Below are positions 7,001 to 11,766 of a stretch of DNA of 11,766 nucleotides, in pieces. Source of the DNA: Thermoleophilia bacterium. GTDB lineage: Bacteria > Actinomycetota > Thermoleophilia > Gaiellales > SKUG01. A program made the position numbers and the translations under genes. The DNA is taken from positions 1 to 11,766 of the forward strand of contig JAOPYW010000048.1 of NCBI GenBank assembly GCA_025964405.1, written 5' to 3'. Numbering within the stretch: position 1 is the stretch's first letter; every line of letters starts with the position of its first letter. The notes beneath the pieces are model-generated. The model was not told the DNA's origin, ran no database searches, and worked only from the letters and a program-made list of their open reading frames with translations.

Positions 7001-8210
7001 TATCGCCGTCCAGGAAGCGCACGGCCGTGTTGAGCACGATCTGCACGCTGTCGTAGACCTCGGGCCCAGCGACCACGGCGTTCGTCGACGTGGTGGTGGC
7101 GACGATCTGGTAGCGACCGGTGACGTTCATGCGGAAGTTGCAGTTCGCGACGCCGGCGACGACCGGCACGTTGGTGCAGATGCGCTGGCGCATGATGTTG
7201 GCGGGCATGCGCCCGTCCATGTAGTCGAAGGTGACGGTCTGGCCGGGTCCCCAGTCGGCGACGTTCGCACGGAGCGGGATGTCGGTGTTGTTGCCCTGCT
7301 GGGCGCTCGGGGTCACGAGGGTCGTGACGCTGGTGCGCGCCGCGTCGATCGACATCGCGCCGTTCGCGCCGGGCTGCTGGGAGGCGGTCGTGATGACCGT
7401 GCCACTCACCCCGGCGCCGGTGTAGTTCGCGCCTGCGCCGCCCGCACCGCCGGGCGTGCCCTGTTCGAGGAAGTTCGTCGTGCCGGCGCCGCCGCCGTTG
7501 CCACCCCAGTAGCCGCCGCCTCCGCCGCCACCAGCGCCCGCGGCCGAGAAGAAGATGTTCGCGCCGAGCCCGCCTGCCTGACCCTGCGTATAGGGCTTGA
7601 AGCCGCCGGCCTTGCCGCCCGGACCGCGCCGGTTGGCGTCGCCGTGGAAGCCGTCCTGCGGGTTCTGGCCGCCGGCGCCGCCGGTCGCGCCGTCGCTGCG
7701 TCGACCGGTGATGCCGTCGCCGCCCATGCCGCTGCCACCGCCGCCGCCACCGGCGACGAGGAGCACCGTGTTGCCGCGCATCACCACGGTCGCACTGCCG
7801 CCCGCACCGCCGGCGTAGGAGAGCACGCCGTCGCCGCCGACACCGCCCTGGAACCCGTCGCCGTAACCCGCGTCACCGCCGCCGCCCTTCCAGGAGGGGC
7901 GACCACCCTCGCCGACGATCAGTTTGAGCGTCTCGCCCGGCGTCACGTCGATGCGCGCCACCACGACGGCGCCGGCGCCCCCGTAACCGCCACGCGCTCC
8001 GTTCTCACCGGCCCCGTTGGAGCCAGCCGCGCCCGTCGCCGTCACGACGATCGACTTGACGCCCGCCGGCACGACGAAGTACTGGGTGCCGCCGGTCATC
8101 GCGAAATCCTGCGCCTGTGCGGTGGGCGCGGCTGCCAGCAGGGTCATGCTCGCGAGCGCGCTGAGGACGAGGAGGCGAACGGCGCGAGGCACCGAGAGGG
8201 CGACAGACAT
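1023..8210 (-). CDS. Giant exported Ig-like/invasin-like repeat protein with N-terminal glycine-rich domain (2395 aa)
   Basis: This is a secreted or surface repeat protein, probably structural or adhesive; its ligand and anchoring are unknown. Residues 1-33 form a Sec signal peptide: Arg9 and Arg12, a hydrophobic core, and a T-A-Q-A cleavage site. Residues about 40-285 form a glycine-rich domain opening with Y-F-V-V-P-A-G-V, a motif typical of bacterial and phage glycine-rich domains. Residues about 290-990 hold diverged Ig-like domains with widely spaced cysteine pairs. Residues about 990-1853 are ten tandem repeats of about 86 residues with D-x-[YF]-G-N, G-D-V-T and C-x4-C motifs. Residues about 1853-2145 are three cysteine-free Big_1-like repeats. 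A Pro/Ala/Thr linker follows (about 2146-2172), then two C-terminal modules each with a Cys-Pro…Cys-x-Gly motif. There is no LPXTG motif and no C-terminal membrane helix. The ATG at 8210 is preferred over a GTG at 8258 because it begins the signal peptide and follows a GGAG (8215-8218). The gene lies 124 bp downstream of the ABC operon. Confidence 0.9.
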   Translation of the reverse strand: MSVALSVPRAVRLLVLSALASMTLLAAAPTAQAQDFAMTGGTQYFVVPAGVKSIVVTATGAAGSNGAGENGARGGYGGAGAVVVARIDVTPGETLKLIVGEGGRPSWKGGGGDAGYGDGFQGGVGGDGVLSYAGGAGGSATVVMRGNTVLLVAGGGGGGSGMGGDGITGRRSDGATGGAGGQNPQDGFHGDANRRGPGGKAGGFKPYTQGQAGGLGANIFFSAAGAGGGGGGGYWGGNGGGAGTTNFLEQGTPGGAGGAGANYTGAGVSGTVITTASQQPGANGAMSIDAARTSVTTLVTPSAQQGNNTDIPLRANVADWGPGQTVTFDYMDGRMPANIMRQRICTNVPVVAGVANCNFRMNVTGRYQIVATTTSTNAVVAGPEVYDSVQIVLNTAVRFLDGDTVEGSRSNTLTVQVEGLTASIGSVNWRGISGCNGAPVRDGHGRYVSSCTFPASDTPRDQTLIVDYTGQLEKSAGSTASKLIHFVVSRNTLSIPMAPAVGSINLGGAVKVQPILARPANNDNYAPNSAGEVVVTIAPNGTCDNGVKVAGRMTWTCRPAAPGQHTVTATWASSFSIRQWAPASGQETVTYRPTATTSTFRTIGARARLVPDVTTSPTIVGVPFALDVHGYDSGDNDLGVATDPLATFSIAPDGACAASRCWAETTGDHVVTVRSGALSGTRTVAIAGSNDEGAFGWYVTGPDNGFFPSGDPEVVPALTQIATTANRVFDVRGGMPAAGDPFGSSLSVRWLVDGAELVDFPSDCRAAQPQIDFIGRQLRDTCTISGASLAPGAHLLTAELSDDRGMKRAVARRIRVVGPATTLALTTPATVFPGQPATVGMSLQDATGFDLGAPAAPVLAMEGGECDQLARTCWSSDIRRHTITVTTSEGPSASASVKVSIGGFYTQVQVAATRASIPVGGDPGFTVRGLDPDGDFVSNVAPGQQTWEREQFALNNWVAFDPYAANAFSTAGSQHLRVRGQVGGPVEISILVTAGTVDHYTFNVDTANGQTDAGTEYGMTVRAKDRFNNDLGDVTTQSTLMVSGGTCTTSRCTWFRSGTQTAMAVSPTGTILTFTRGINPGRALVLRLEPADSTGSVVAGGTRTFRAISSDEYGNVIADVSADATFTFGGAACSGATCLATVAGSNVVDATYRVPNTGIDVSANLTAQVEAGPLASFTAAADRTTVVAGGDVTLTATGFDAFGNVVPGDITSAIDVTFDSGTCSRLGGTVHCTAETAGAHAITASFNGVTRTYPVAVSAGAITSIALDPVADTIAGHAVIGTVTGYDAFYNVRSDAQGLATITVTGAGCAVRTCTTAGAATVHAVIGAATAAQPVTIVPAAPQHLEVTGPETTFAGAPVEYAVEAFDTYGNSRGDVTASTTLTVGGSACPLRVCTATVATPTAGPGVVIAASHTADGATAVGTRTVAVLPGPLAVLAVTPLTTGVAAGTPVTFTATGADTYGNTWGDVTAHATFTIDGAPCTGATCTPTLVGAHTVAASIGAGDLGLPVTGVATITVTPAAAHHVVVATDANTHSADESFTASAIAFDVHGNLIGDVTASTGFTIAGGSCVLATCTRTTAGASIAVSGTWNALTDDTTVSVTPAPADRLALDTVAATSVAGGAHTYVVNAFDRFGNAIGDVTANATFTFAPDGSCTSGACGSTQAGPHALHVTYAGVATTGTQLVTPAPLHAITAAPVDATITAGGSTAITVTPLDTYGNVRSDDVATAVVTIDGEPCPASDCTSTDAGQRDIHVVYGTLEADTHVQVDPATLASVEVTPSATSVVAGASVTLTTVRRDTYGNDRGTADGVATFDLDGATCTGASCTLTRAGQRTITATVGAKTGAAHVDVTAASVDSIEASIDDAQVVANGSATTTVRVAAVDAFGNPAPSSTPVFSISPATGAPVIGALVADGVGAWKALVTSSATRGTWTITATDASVTPAEVDTVELRQVAGGAAAVAFVSPAPTLVADGVSAADVDLHVSDATGHPVEGAHVSVTSSGAQVIGAVSGLGDGDYRAQLTSSTVAGTSELTVSVTGIATPITRTITQVPGAPARISLTASATSIVADGAAAATITAVTFDAHDNEVGDTRADVTWAVGAGAAIASGTRVGARSVATLTATAAGTATVHATAGAAAASLDVTVTALPVAPPAVPPAAPTAPTTKPVALTPAAVTQIVALPTAALALTGATPDRASLPIECPETSTTGCRGSVTVRATNNGGAVLGTGTVRVAVGASSQLVVRLTAAGRAALAAAGRVKVTVEVAVSNGAGTPVTVKRTVWIVAAPFAGVKLTSTGRVDSARKLAVQVSCPAAAVTSCTGTIELTRVVDGARVRIASAPFTVAHGAQQRVLIEVTEFSWQAAQAARGVGAQLTARARDARPATRIATRSVVLRS
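2653..5238 (-). repeat. Ten tandem coding repeats of about 258 bp (Ig/invasin-like, cysteine-paired)
   Basis: Ten in-frame units lie inside the giant gene. The codons for the Gly-Asn (or equivalent) of the D-x-[YF]-G-N motif begin, on the + strand, at 5124, 4866, 4599, 4338, 4098, 3822, 3555, 3303, 3051 and 2802. The spacings are 258, 267, 261, 240, 276, 267, 252, 252 and 249 bp, all multiples of three (80-92 residues). An eleventh site at 2547 belongs to the first cysteine-free unit. A typical unit runs D-x-Y-G-N-x-x-G-D-V-T-A-x-x-T-F-T-I, then G-x-x-C-x4-C-T, then A-G-x-H. The cysteine spacing is C-x4-C in nine of the ten; one unit (around 4540) has C-x8-C. Units are clearly related but diverged at the DNA level, so this is an old duplication array. 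Confidence 0.88.
7395..8080 (-). repeat. Low-complexity glycine-codon tract of the giant gene
   Basis: On the + strand this stretch is rich in GCC/ACC/CCG triplets that encode glycine runs on the minus strand, such as seven glycines followed by Tyr-Trp (about 7505-7535) and a six-glycine run near 7735-7752. The glycines are broken by hydrophobic strands (for example V-V-V-A-R-I-D-V and T-V-L-L-V-A). This is the usual pattern of a glycine-rich domain with short beta segments rather than plain low-complexity filler. The triplet runs could vary in length by replication slippage. Confidence 0.7.
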
Positions 8211-8334
8211 GGAGCTCCGGGGAAGGCGGGCGAAGGTATTAAAACCTACCGATCCCACCGAGTGTATGACGCAGTTGGCTACTGGTACACCCCTGATTCG
8301 CCGATCCGTGGGCCCTTCGGGGTGCCGGCTGGGA
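8211..8334 (-). promoter_or_regulatory. Intergenic region with AT-rich palindromic island and candidate promoter of the giant gene
   Basis: This 124-bp gap separates permease 2 from the giant gene. It contains an AT-rich island, unusual here, centred on AGGTATTAAAACCT (8234-8247), a 14-bp near-palindrome with six of seven pairs matching. On the minus strand, candidate -10 elements are TACACT (8261-8266), TAGGTT (8243-8248) and TAATAC (8236-8241); none has a good -35 at 16-18 bp. TACACT would put transcription start near 8254, downstream of the GTG at 8258, which would rule out that start codon. The palindrome would then lie in the early transcribed region as a possible operator. A weak GGAG at 8215-8218 lies four bases from the ATG. 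No convincing terminator for the ABC operon is seen. Confidence 0.35.
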
Positions 8335-9063
8335 TCACTCCTCGCCGGTCAGGCGCAGGCGCCGCAGGCGTCGCGTCGCCATCCACACGGCGACGCCGGT
8401 GACGAGCAACAGCAGCGTGATGCCGGTGCCGAGCGACACGGCGGATTCGATGTCGTATTCACTCGTGCGATCGCCGAGCACGCGCTCGGTGAGGGCGAGT
8501 GACCACTGCACGATGCTCAGCTCCTGCGCCCCCGCGATGAACTGGCCGAGGAGCGTCTCCCATACGAGGGCGTAGAGCAGCCCGATCACGACCGCATTGC
8601 GGGTGACGACCGCGAGCAGCTGGAACAGTGCGCAGTAGGCGATGGCCGCAACGGTCGCACCGGCGGCAGCGGCGATCGCGAGCCCGCCCGCTTCACCCGT
8701 GAGGATCACCCCGGCCACGTAGATCGGGAGCGCCGAGAACGCGATCGCGATCGCGCAGGCGGCGAGCAGCTTCGAGAGGATGATCGAGCTGCGCCTGACC
8801 GGCTTGGCCAGCAGGTAGATGATCGAGCCGTCGCCGATCTCGGGGCCGATCGACCCCGTACCGGCGATCAGCCCGAGCAGCGGGGTGAGCGTGCCGAACC
8901 CGAACGCGACGACGAGCACCGAGGCGATCTCCTCGTCGACGCCCGCGAGCGCGCGCACGAGGATGGCGAGGGCGACCAGCACCGCCGGCAGGCCGGCGAG
9001 CACCGCAGCGCGGCGACTGCCGAGCAGCGCGCGGAAGGTGAGACGGACGATGACGGCGTTCAT
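8335..9063 (-). CDS. ABC-2 type exporter permease (permease 2)
   Basis: The 242-residue integral membrane protein has six predicted helices at about 19-40, 46-68, 99-121, 126-152, 155-178 and 208-229. After helix 2 comes a cytoplasmic segment, G-P-E-I-G-D-G-S-I-I-Y-L-L-A-K-P-V-R-R, in the style of ABC-2 permeases, where 'G-[TS]-[IV]…L-[LS]-[AK]-P-[IV]-[SR]-R' forms the coupling region that meets the ATPase. The C-terminus is short, basic and cytoplasmic. Its ATG overlaps the stop of ATPase 2 in an ATGA arrangement (9060-9063), so the two are very likely translated together and work as a pair. The substrate cannot be read from the sequence; the family exports drugs, lipids, polysaccharides or peptides, or acts in envelope stress. 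It is the last gene of the operon. Confidence 0.88.
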   Translation of the reverse strand: MNAVIVRLTFRALLGSRRAAVLAGLPAVLVALAILVRALAGVDEEIASVLVVAFGFGTLTPLLGLIAGTGSIGPEIGDGSIIYLLAKPVRRSSIILSKLLAACAIAIAFSALPIYVAGVILTGEAGGLAIAAAAGATVAAIAYCALFQLLAVVTRNAVVIGLLYALVWETLLGQFIAGAQELSIVQWSLALTERVLGDRTSEYDIESAVSLGTGITLLLLVTGVAVWMATRRLRRLRLTGEE

Positions 9064-9992
9064 TGCGTCCCGACCAGGTAGGAGAACACGCTCTCGAGCG
9101 ATTCGTCGGCCGGCCGCACCTCACGCAGGTCGATGCCGGCGTCACGCGCCACGCGGGGCAGCGTGCGCGCGAAGCTGGAGACGTCGCGCACCTCGACGTG
9201 CAGCGCCCCCTCGCCCAGCGCGCCGCCGGTCGCGAGCTGCACGCCCTGCACACCGGGGTCGGACATGATCGCCGTCGCCAGCGCGCGGTCGTCACTCGAC
9301 CGCACGATGTACTGGTGCGGGCGCTGGGTCATGAGTCGGCGGATGGCGCGAAAATCACCTGACGCCGCGTGGCGTCCCGCGACCAGCACTTCGATCGAGG
9401 TCGCGAGCTGCTCGACCTCCTCGAGGATGTGGGAGCTGAACAGCACCGAGCGACCCTCGTCGGCCATGCGCCTGAGCAGCTGCATCATGTGCAGGCGCTG
9501 GCGCGGGTCGAGGCCGTTGAACGGCTCGTCGAGCAGGAGCACGCTCGGTTCGTGCACGATCGCGGTGGCGAGCTTGATGCGCTGGCGCATGCCCTTGGAG
9601 TAGGTACGGATGTCGCGCCCCTCGGCCTCCGACATCTCGACGATGTCGATCGCACGGCGCGCCGCTCCCCGCGGGTCGTCGAGCCGGTGCAGCTGGGCGT
9701 TGGCGAGCACGAACTGCCAGCCGGTGATCGCGTCGTACATCTCCTCCCGCTCCGGCACGATGCCGAGCACGCGGTAGATGTCGGGCCGGTCCCAGACCTG
9801 CTCCCCGTCGAGCGTGATGCTCCCCGACGAGGGCTGGAGGAAGCCGCCCATCATGTTGATGATCGTCGACTTGCCGGCGCCGTTCGGACCGAGCAGCCCG
9901 GTGATGCCGGGACCGATCTCGAGACTCACGTCGTTGACGGCGACGACGTCGCCGTACCAGCGGGACACTGCTTCGAGGCGGAGCACGCTCAC
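9060..9992 (-). CDS. ABC-2 type exporter ATP-binding protein (ATPase 2)
   Basis: The 310-residue nucleotide-binding subunit has all catalytic motifs: Walker A G-P-N-G-A-G-K-S-T at 35-43, a Q-loop position occupied by Glu81 (I-V-P-E-R-E), signature Y-S-K-G-M-R-Q-R at 131-138, Walker B V-L-L-L-D-E-P at 151-157, D-loop G-L-D-P at 160-163 and the switch His188. A Glu in the Q-loop is usual in this exporter subfamily. After about residue 220 comes a small alpha/beta C-terminal domain of the kind that follows many ABC-2 ATPases (DUF4162-like). The open frame runs on upstream to 10697, but that part is the permease 1 gene in another frame. The GTG at 9990-9992 is chosen because it begins the standard V-L-R-L-E-A-V-S-R-W-Y-G N-terminus, overlaps the permease 1 stop as GTGA, and has a GGAAGG site (10003-10008) ten bases upstream. 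Confidence 0.92.
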   Translation of the reverse strand: MSVLRLEAVSRWYGDVVAVNDVSLEIGPGITGLLGPNGAGKSTIINMMGGFLQPSSGSITLDGEQVWDRPDIYRVLGIVPEREEMYDAITGWQFVLANAQLHRLDDPRGAARRAIDIVEMSEAEGRDIRTYSKGMRQRIKLATAIVHEPSVLLLDEPFNGLDPRQRLHMMQLLRRMADEGRSVLFSSHILEEVEQLATSIEVLVAGRHAASGDFRAIRRLMTQRPHQYIVRSSDDRALATAIMSDPGVQGVQLATGGALGEGALHVEVRDVSSFARTLPRVARDAGIDLREVRPADESLESVFSYLVGTQ

Positions 9993-10897
9993 AGCACCGA
10001 CACCTTCCGGTAGCGGCGGGCGAGGAGGGCGAGGAGCCCGCCCACGAGCGCGAGGTACACCAGCGCGAAGATGAGCGTCTCGGGCGCCGTCGGCGGCGTG
10101 CCGGTTCCCCCGAGCGAGCGGTCGAACAGGCCCGAGGTGAGCCGCTCGACGAGCGCGTACGGCGAGATCGCCCCGCCGAACAGCTCGAGCGACGCGTCGC
10201 CGGTCTGGCGCCCGATGCTCACCACGATCGCCTGCGCGCCGCTCAGCACGAGCAGCACCGCGACGATCGCGGCGATGCCCATGCCGCGTCGCGGCGCGAG
10301 CGAGGCCACGAACAGCCCGATGGCACCGAGCACGAGGGAGAGCAGCAGCACGAGCACGAGCACCGGCACCAGGTCGCCCACCTCGTCGCTGACGTCGAGC
10401 TTCGCGAGGAGCGCCCCGAAGAACAGCACGAGGGTCGGCAGCACGAGCATCACGAGCAGCGCGCACACCGTCGCGGCGTACTTCGCCCAGAGGTAGTCGA
10501 GCCGCTCGATCGGTCGCGAGAAGTAGAGCGTGGTCACGCGGAACCTGAGGTCGCGCGACACCGCGAACGGCGCGAGCACGCCCAGCCAGATCGTGTGCAG
10601 CACCTGCAGGTTGATGCTGAAGAACTCGTAGTCGACCGGGAGCGCGTGGAGGTTGACGAACGACACCACCGCGACCATCACGAGCGCCGGCACGCACAGC
10701 GCCGCGAGCAGCAGGATCGGCGCGATCTTCGCGCGGCCCATGCGGCCCAGGCCGAACGCACCTCGGAAGGTGTGCGTGAAGAGGCTCGCCAGGCGTGCGC
10801 CGCGACCGACCCGCACGCCCTCGTGGCCGCGGTAGCCGATGTCGTAGATCGCACCGGTCGTCGCGTCTGGAGTTGGGCCTGCCGCGTCAGCCGACAT
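9989..10897 (-). CDS. ABC-2 type exporter permease (permease 1)
   Basis: The 302-residue integral membrane protein has a long cytoplasmic N-terminus carrying I-Y-D-I-G-Y-R-G-H-E-G-V-R-V-G-R (17-32), which I recall from actinobacterial ABC-2 permeases. It has about six helices, near 58-81, 97-113, 141-165, 176-200, 207-228 and 270-293. The loop after helix 2, R-D-L-R-F-R-V-T-T-L-Y-F-S-R-P-I-E-R, is the expected coupling segment, comparable to L-L-A-K-P-V-R-R in permease 2. The start ATG (10895-10897) overlaps the end of ATPase 1 by 11 bp and follows a strong purine-rich GGAGGGGGG site. The stop overlaps the GTG of ATPase 2 by 4 bp. It is only distantly similar to permease 2, so the two pairs look like an old duplication or a heteromeric exporter. 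Substrate unknown. Confidence 0.88.
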   Translation of the reverse strand: MSADAAGPTPDATTGAIYDIGYRGHEGVRVGRGARLASLFTHTFRGAFGLGRMGRAKIAPILLLAALCVPALVMVAVVSFVNLHALPVDYEFFSINLQVLHTIWLGVLAPFAVSRDLRFRVTTLYFSRPIERLDYLWAKYAATVCALLVMLVLPTLVLFFGALLAKLDVSDEVGDLVPVLVLVLLLSLVLGAIGLFVASLAPRRGMGIAAIVAVLLVLSGAQAIVVSIGRQTGDASLELFGGAISPYALVERLTSGLFDRSLGGTGTPPTAPETLIFALVYLALVGGLLALLARRYRKVSVL

Positions 10898-11766
10898 GGG
10901 CGCCCCCCTCCGCGTCAGCGAAGAAGTCGGTCATGCGATGCCGTTTCGGTTCGAGTCGCACGAGGCCGATGCCCGCGCCTGCCACTACGTCGCGCACCGC
11001 CTCGCGCGCCGCCGTGGAGCCATCGGCGATCTCCAGCAGCCACGTGCCGGAGGCCTGCGTCTCGATGCCGGCGGCGGTCAGTGCCGCGACGACCCCGGCC
11101 GGATCGGCGTCGAACTCCACGACCAACCCGCCCGACTCCGCCGTCGCCTCCGCGGTGGTGGCGTGGCGCACGAGCCGCCCGCCCTCGATCACCACGACCG
11201 AATCGCAGATGCGCTCGAGCTCGCCCAGGAGGTGCGACGTCACGAGCACCGAGATGCCGAACTCCGTGCCGATGCGGCGGATGAGCGCGAGCATCTCGTC
11301 GCGCCCCGCCGGGTCGAGGCCGTTCGTGGGCTCGTCGAGCAGCACGAGGCGCGGGTCGTGCACCAGCGCCTGCGCCAGCTTCACGCGCTGTCGCATGCCC
11401 GTCGAATACTGCCCGATCGGGCGGTAGCGCTCCTCGTGCAGGCCCACGTGCCGCAAGGTGTCGGCCGCGCGCTCGCGCGCCGCGTCGGCCGGCAGGCCGC
11501 TCATGCGCGCCATGTGCACCACGAGCTCGGTCGCGGTCACGTCGGGCGGCAGGCAGTCGTGCTCGGGCATGTAGCCCACGAGCGCCCGCACGTCGCTCCC
11601 GCGCTCGACGACGTCGAGCCCGAGCACGCTCGCCGATCCCTCCGACGGCTCGAGCAGGCCGAGCAGCACCTTGATCACGGTCGACTTGCCGGCGCCGTTC
11701 GACCCGATCAGCCCGGTGACGCCCGCATCGATGTCGACGCTGAGGGAATCGAGGGCGACCACGCGG
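10887..11766 (-). CDS. ABC-2 type exporter ATP-binding protein (ATPase 1), N-terminus outside window
   Basis: This partial nucleotide-binding subunit keeps 292 in-frame codons plus stop in the window. The visible protein begins R-V-V-A-L-D-S-L-S-V-D-I, which in relatives sits about 15 residues in, so the start lies just past base 11766. A GTG at 11762 is therefore not a credible start. Motifs: Walker A G-S-N-G-A-G-K-S-T (11679-11705), Q-loop Y-M-P-E with Glu in place of Gln, signature Y-S-T-G-M-R-Q-R (about 11386-11409), Walker B L-V-L-L-D-E-P (about 11330-11350), D-loop G-L-D-P, and the switch His in V-T-S-H (about 11230-11248). A C-terminal alpha/beta domain follows. It is the first visible gene of the exporter operon and overlaps permease 1 by 11 bp. 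It is paralogous to ATPase 2, with different non-catalytic parts. Confidence 0.92.
   Translation of the reverse strand, partial: RVVALDSLSVDIDAGVTGLIGSNGAGKSTVIKVLLGLLEPSEGSASVLGLDVVERGSDVRALVGYMPEHDCLPPDVTATELVVHMARMSGLPADAARERAADTLRHVGLHEERYRPIGQYSTGMRQRVKLAQALVHDPRLVLLDEPTNGLDPAGRDEMLALIRRIGTEFGISVLVTSHLLGELERICDSVVVIEGGRLVRHATTAEATAESGGLVVEFDADPAGVVAALTAAGIETQASGTWLLEIADGSTAAREAVRDVVAGAGIGLVRLEPKRHRMTDFFADAEGGAHVG

Noticed and set aside
7395..8110. PE_PGRS-type mycobacterial protein
   Set aside because: The glycine-rich part follows a Sec signal peptide and not a PE domain, and it is interspersed with beta strands and followed by Ig-like repeats.
8211..8258. GTG start at 8258 for the giant protein
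   Set aside because: It would put 16 extra residues before an otherwise standard signal peptide and would cross the AT-rich promoter-like island.
8285..8334. Terminator hairpin after permease 2
   Set aside because: Only a three-pair CCC/GGG stem with a four-base loop forms, and no T-run follows.
5214..8402. 1062-codon open frame on the + strand opposite the giant gene
   Set aside because: It is Arg/Ala/Gly/Asp-rich with no recognisable domain, and lies antisense to a gene with a signal peptide and regular repeats. Long antisense frames are expected in very GC-rich coding DNA.
9369..10013. His/Asp/Arg-rich open frame on the + strand opposite ATPase 2
   Set aside because: It is antisense to an ATPase with complete Walker, signature and switch motifs, and has no domain of its own.
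9993..10697. Long N-terminal extension of ATPase 2 (open frame to 10697)
   Set aside because: This part is the permease 1 gene read in another frame. The ATPase fold begins at the GTG at 9992, which has its own ribosome binding site and the GTGA overlap.

Overview
The window is very GC-rich and densely coded, with a layout typical of a high-GC actinobacterial lineage. Three clues point, at moderate confidence, to Thermoleophilia (Solirubrobacterales-like): the C-terminal twin 'CP…C-x-G' modules of the giant exported protein, the permease N-terminus of the 'IYDIGYR' type, and the DUF2277 protein. This placement rests on recalled family resemblance, not on a search.

Left end (1-959): the 3' end of a YdeI/OmpD-associated-type gene (+) is followed by a small four-helix membrane protein of DUF6220 type (+, 222-677), probably leaderless. 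It converges, 6 bp apart, on a small DUF2277 protein (-, 684-959).

Centre (1023-8210, -): one gene of about 7.2 kb fills most of the window. It encodes a 2395-residue exported protein. In order it has a Sec signal peptide, a glycine-rich domain, several diverged Ig-like domains, a regular array of ten Ig/invasin-like repeats of about 86 residues (each with a close cysteine pair), three cysteine-free Big_1-like repeats, a Pro/Ala/Thr linker, and two C-terminal modules that also carry cysteine pairs. By eye all 36 cysteines fall in local pairs. There is no LPXTG motif and no C-terminal membrane anchor. It looks like a large secreted or surface stalk or adhesin, but its ligand is unknown.

Right end (8335-11766, -): a tightly overlapping ABC-2 exporter operon, ATPase 1 (5' end outside the window), permease 1, ATPase 2, permease 2, with overlaps of 11, 4 and 4 bp. 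It is transcribed in the same direction as the giant gene. A 124-bp gap with an AT-rich, near-palindromic island separates them, so the giant gene probably has its own promoter.

No RNA genes, CRISPR arrays, insertion sequences, attachment sites or origins were seen, and there is no gene-free stretch over 300 bases. The intergenic gaps are 118-221, 678-683, 960-1022 and 8211-8334. The most notable object is the giant cysteine-paired repeat protein. I see no clear evidence of a new defence or mobile system.
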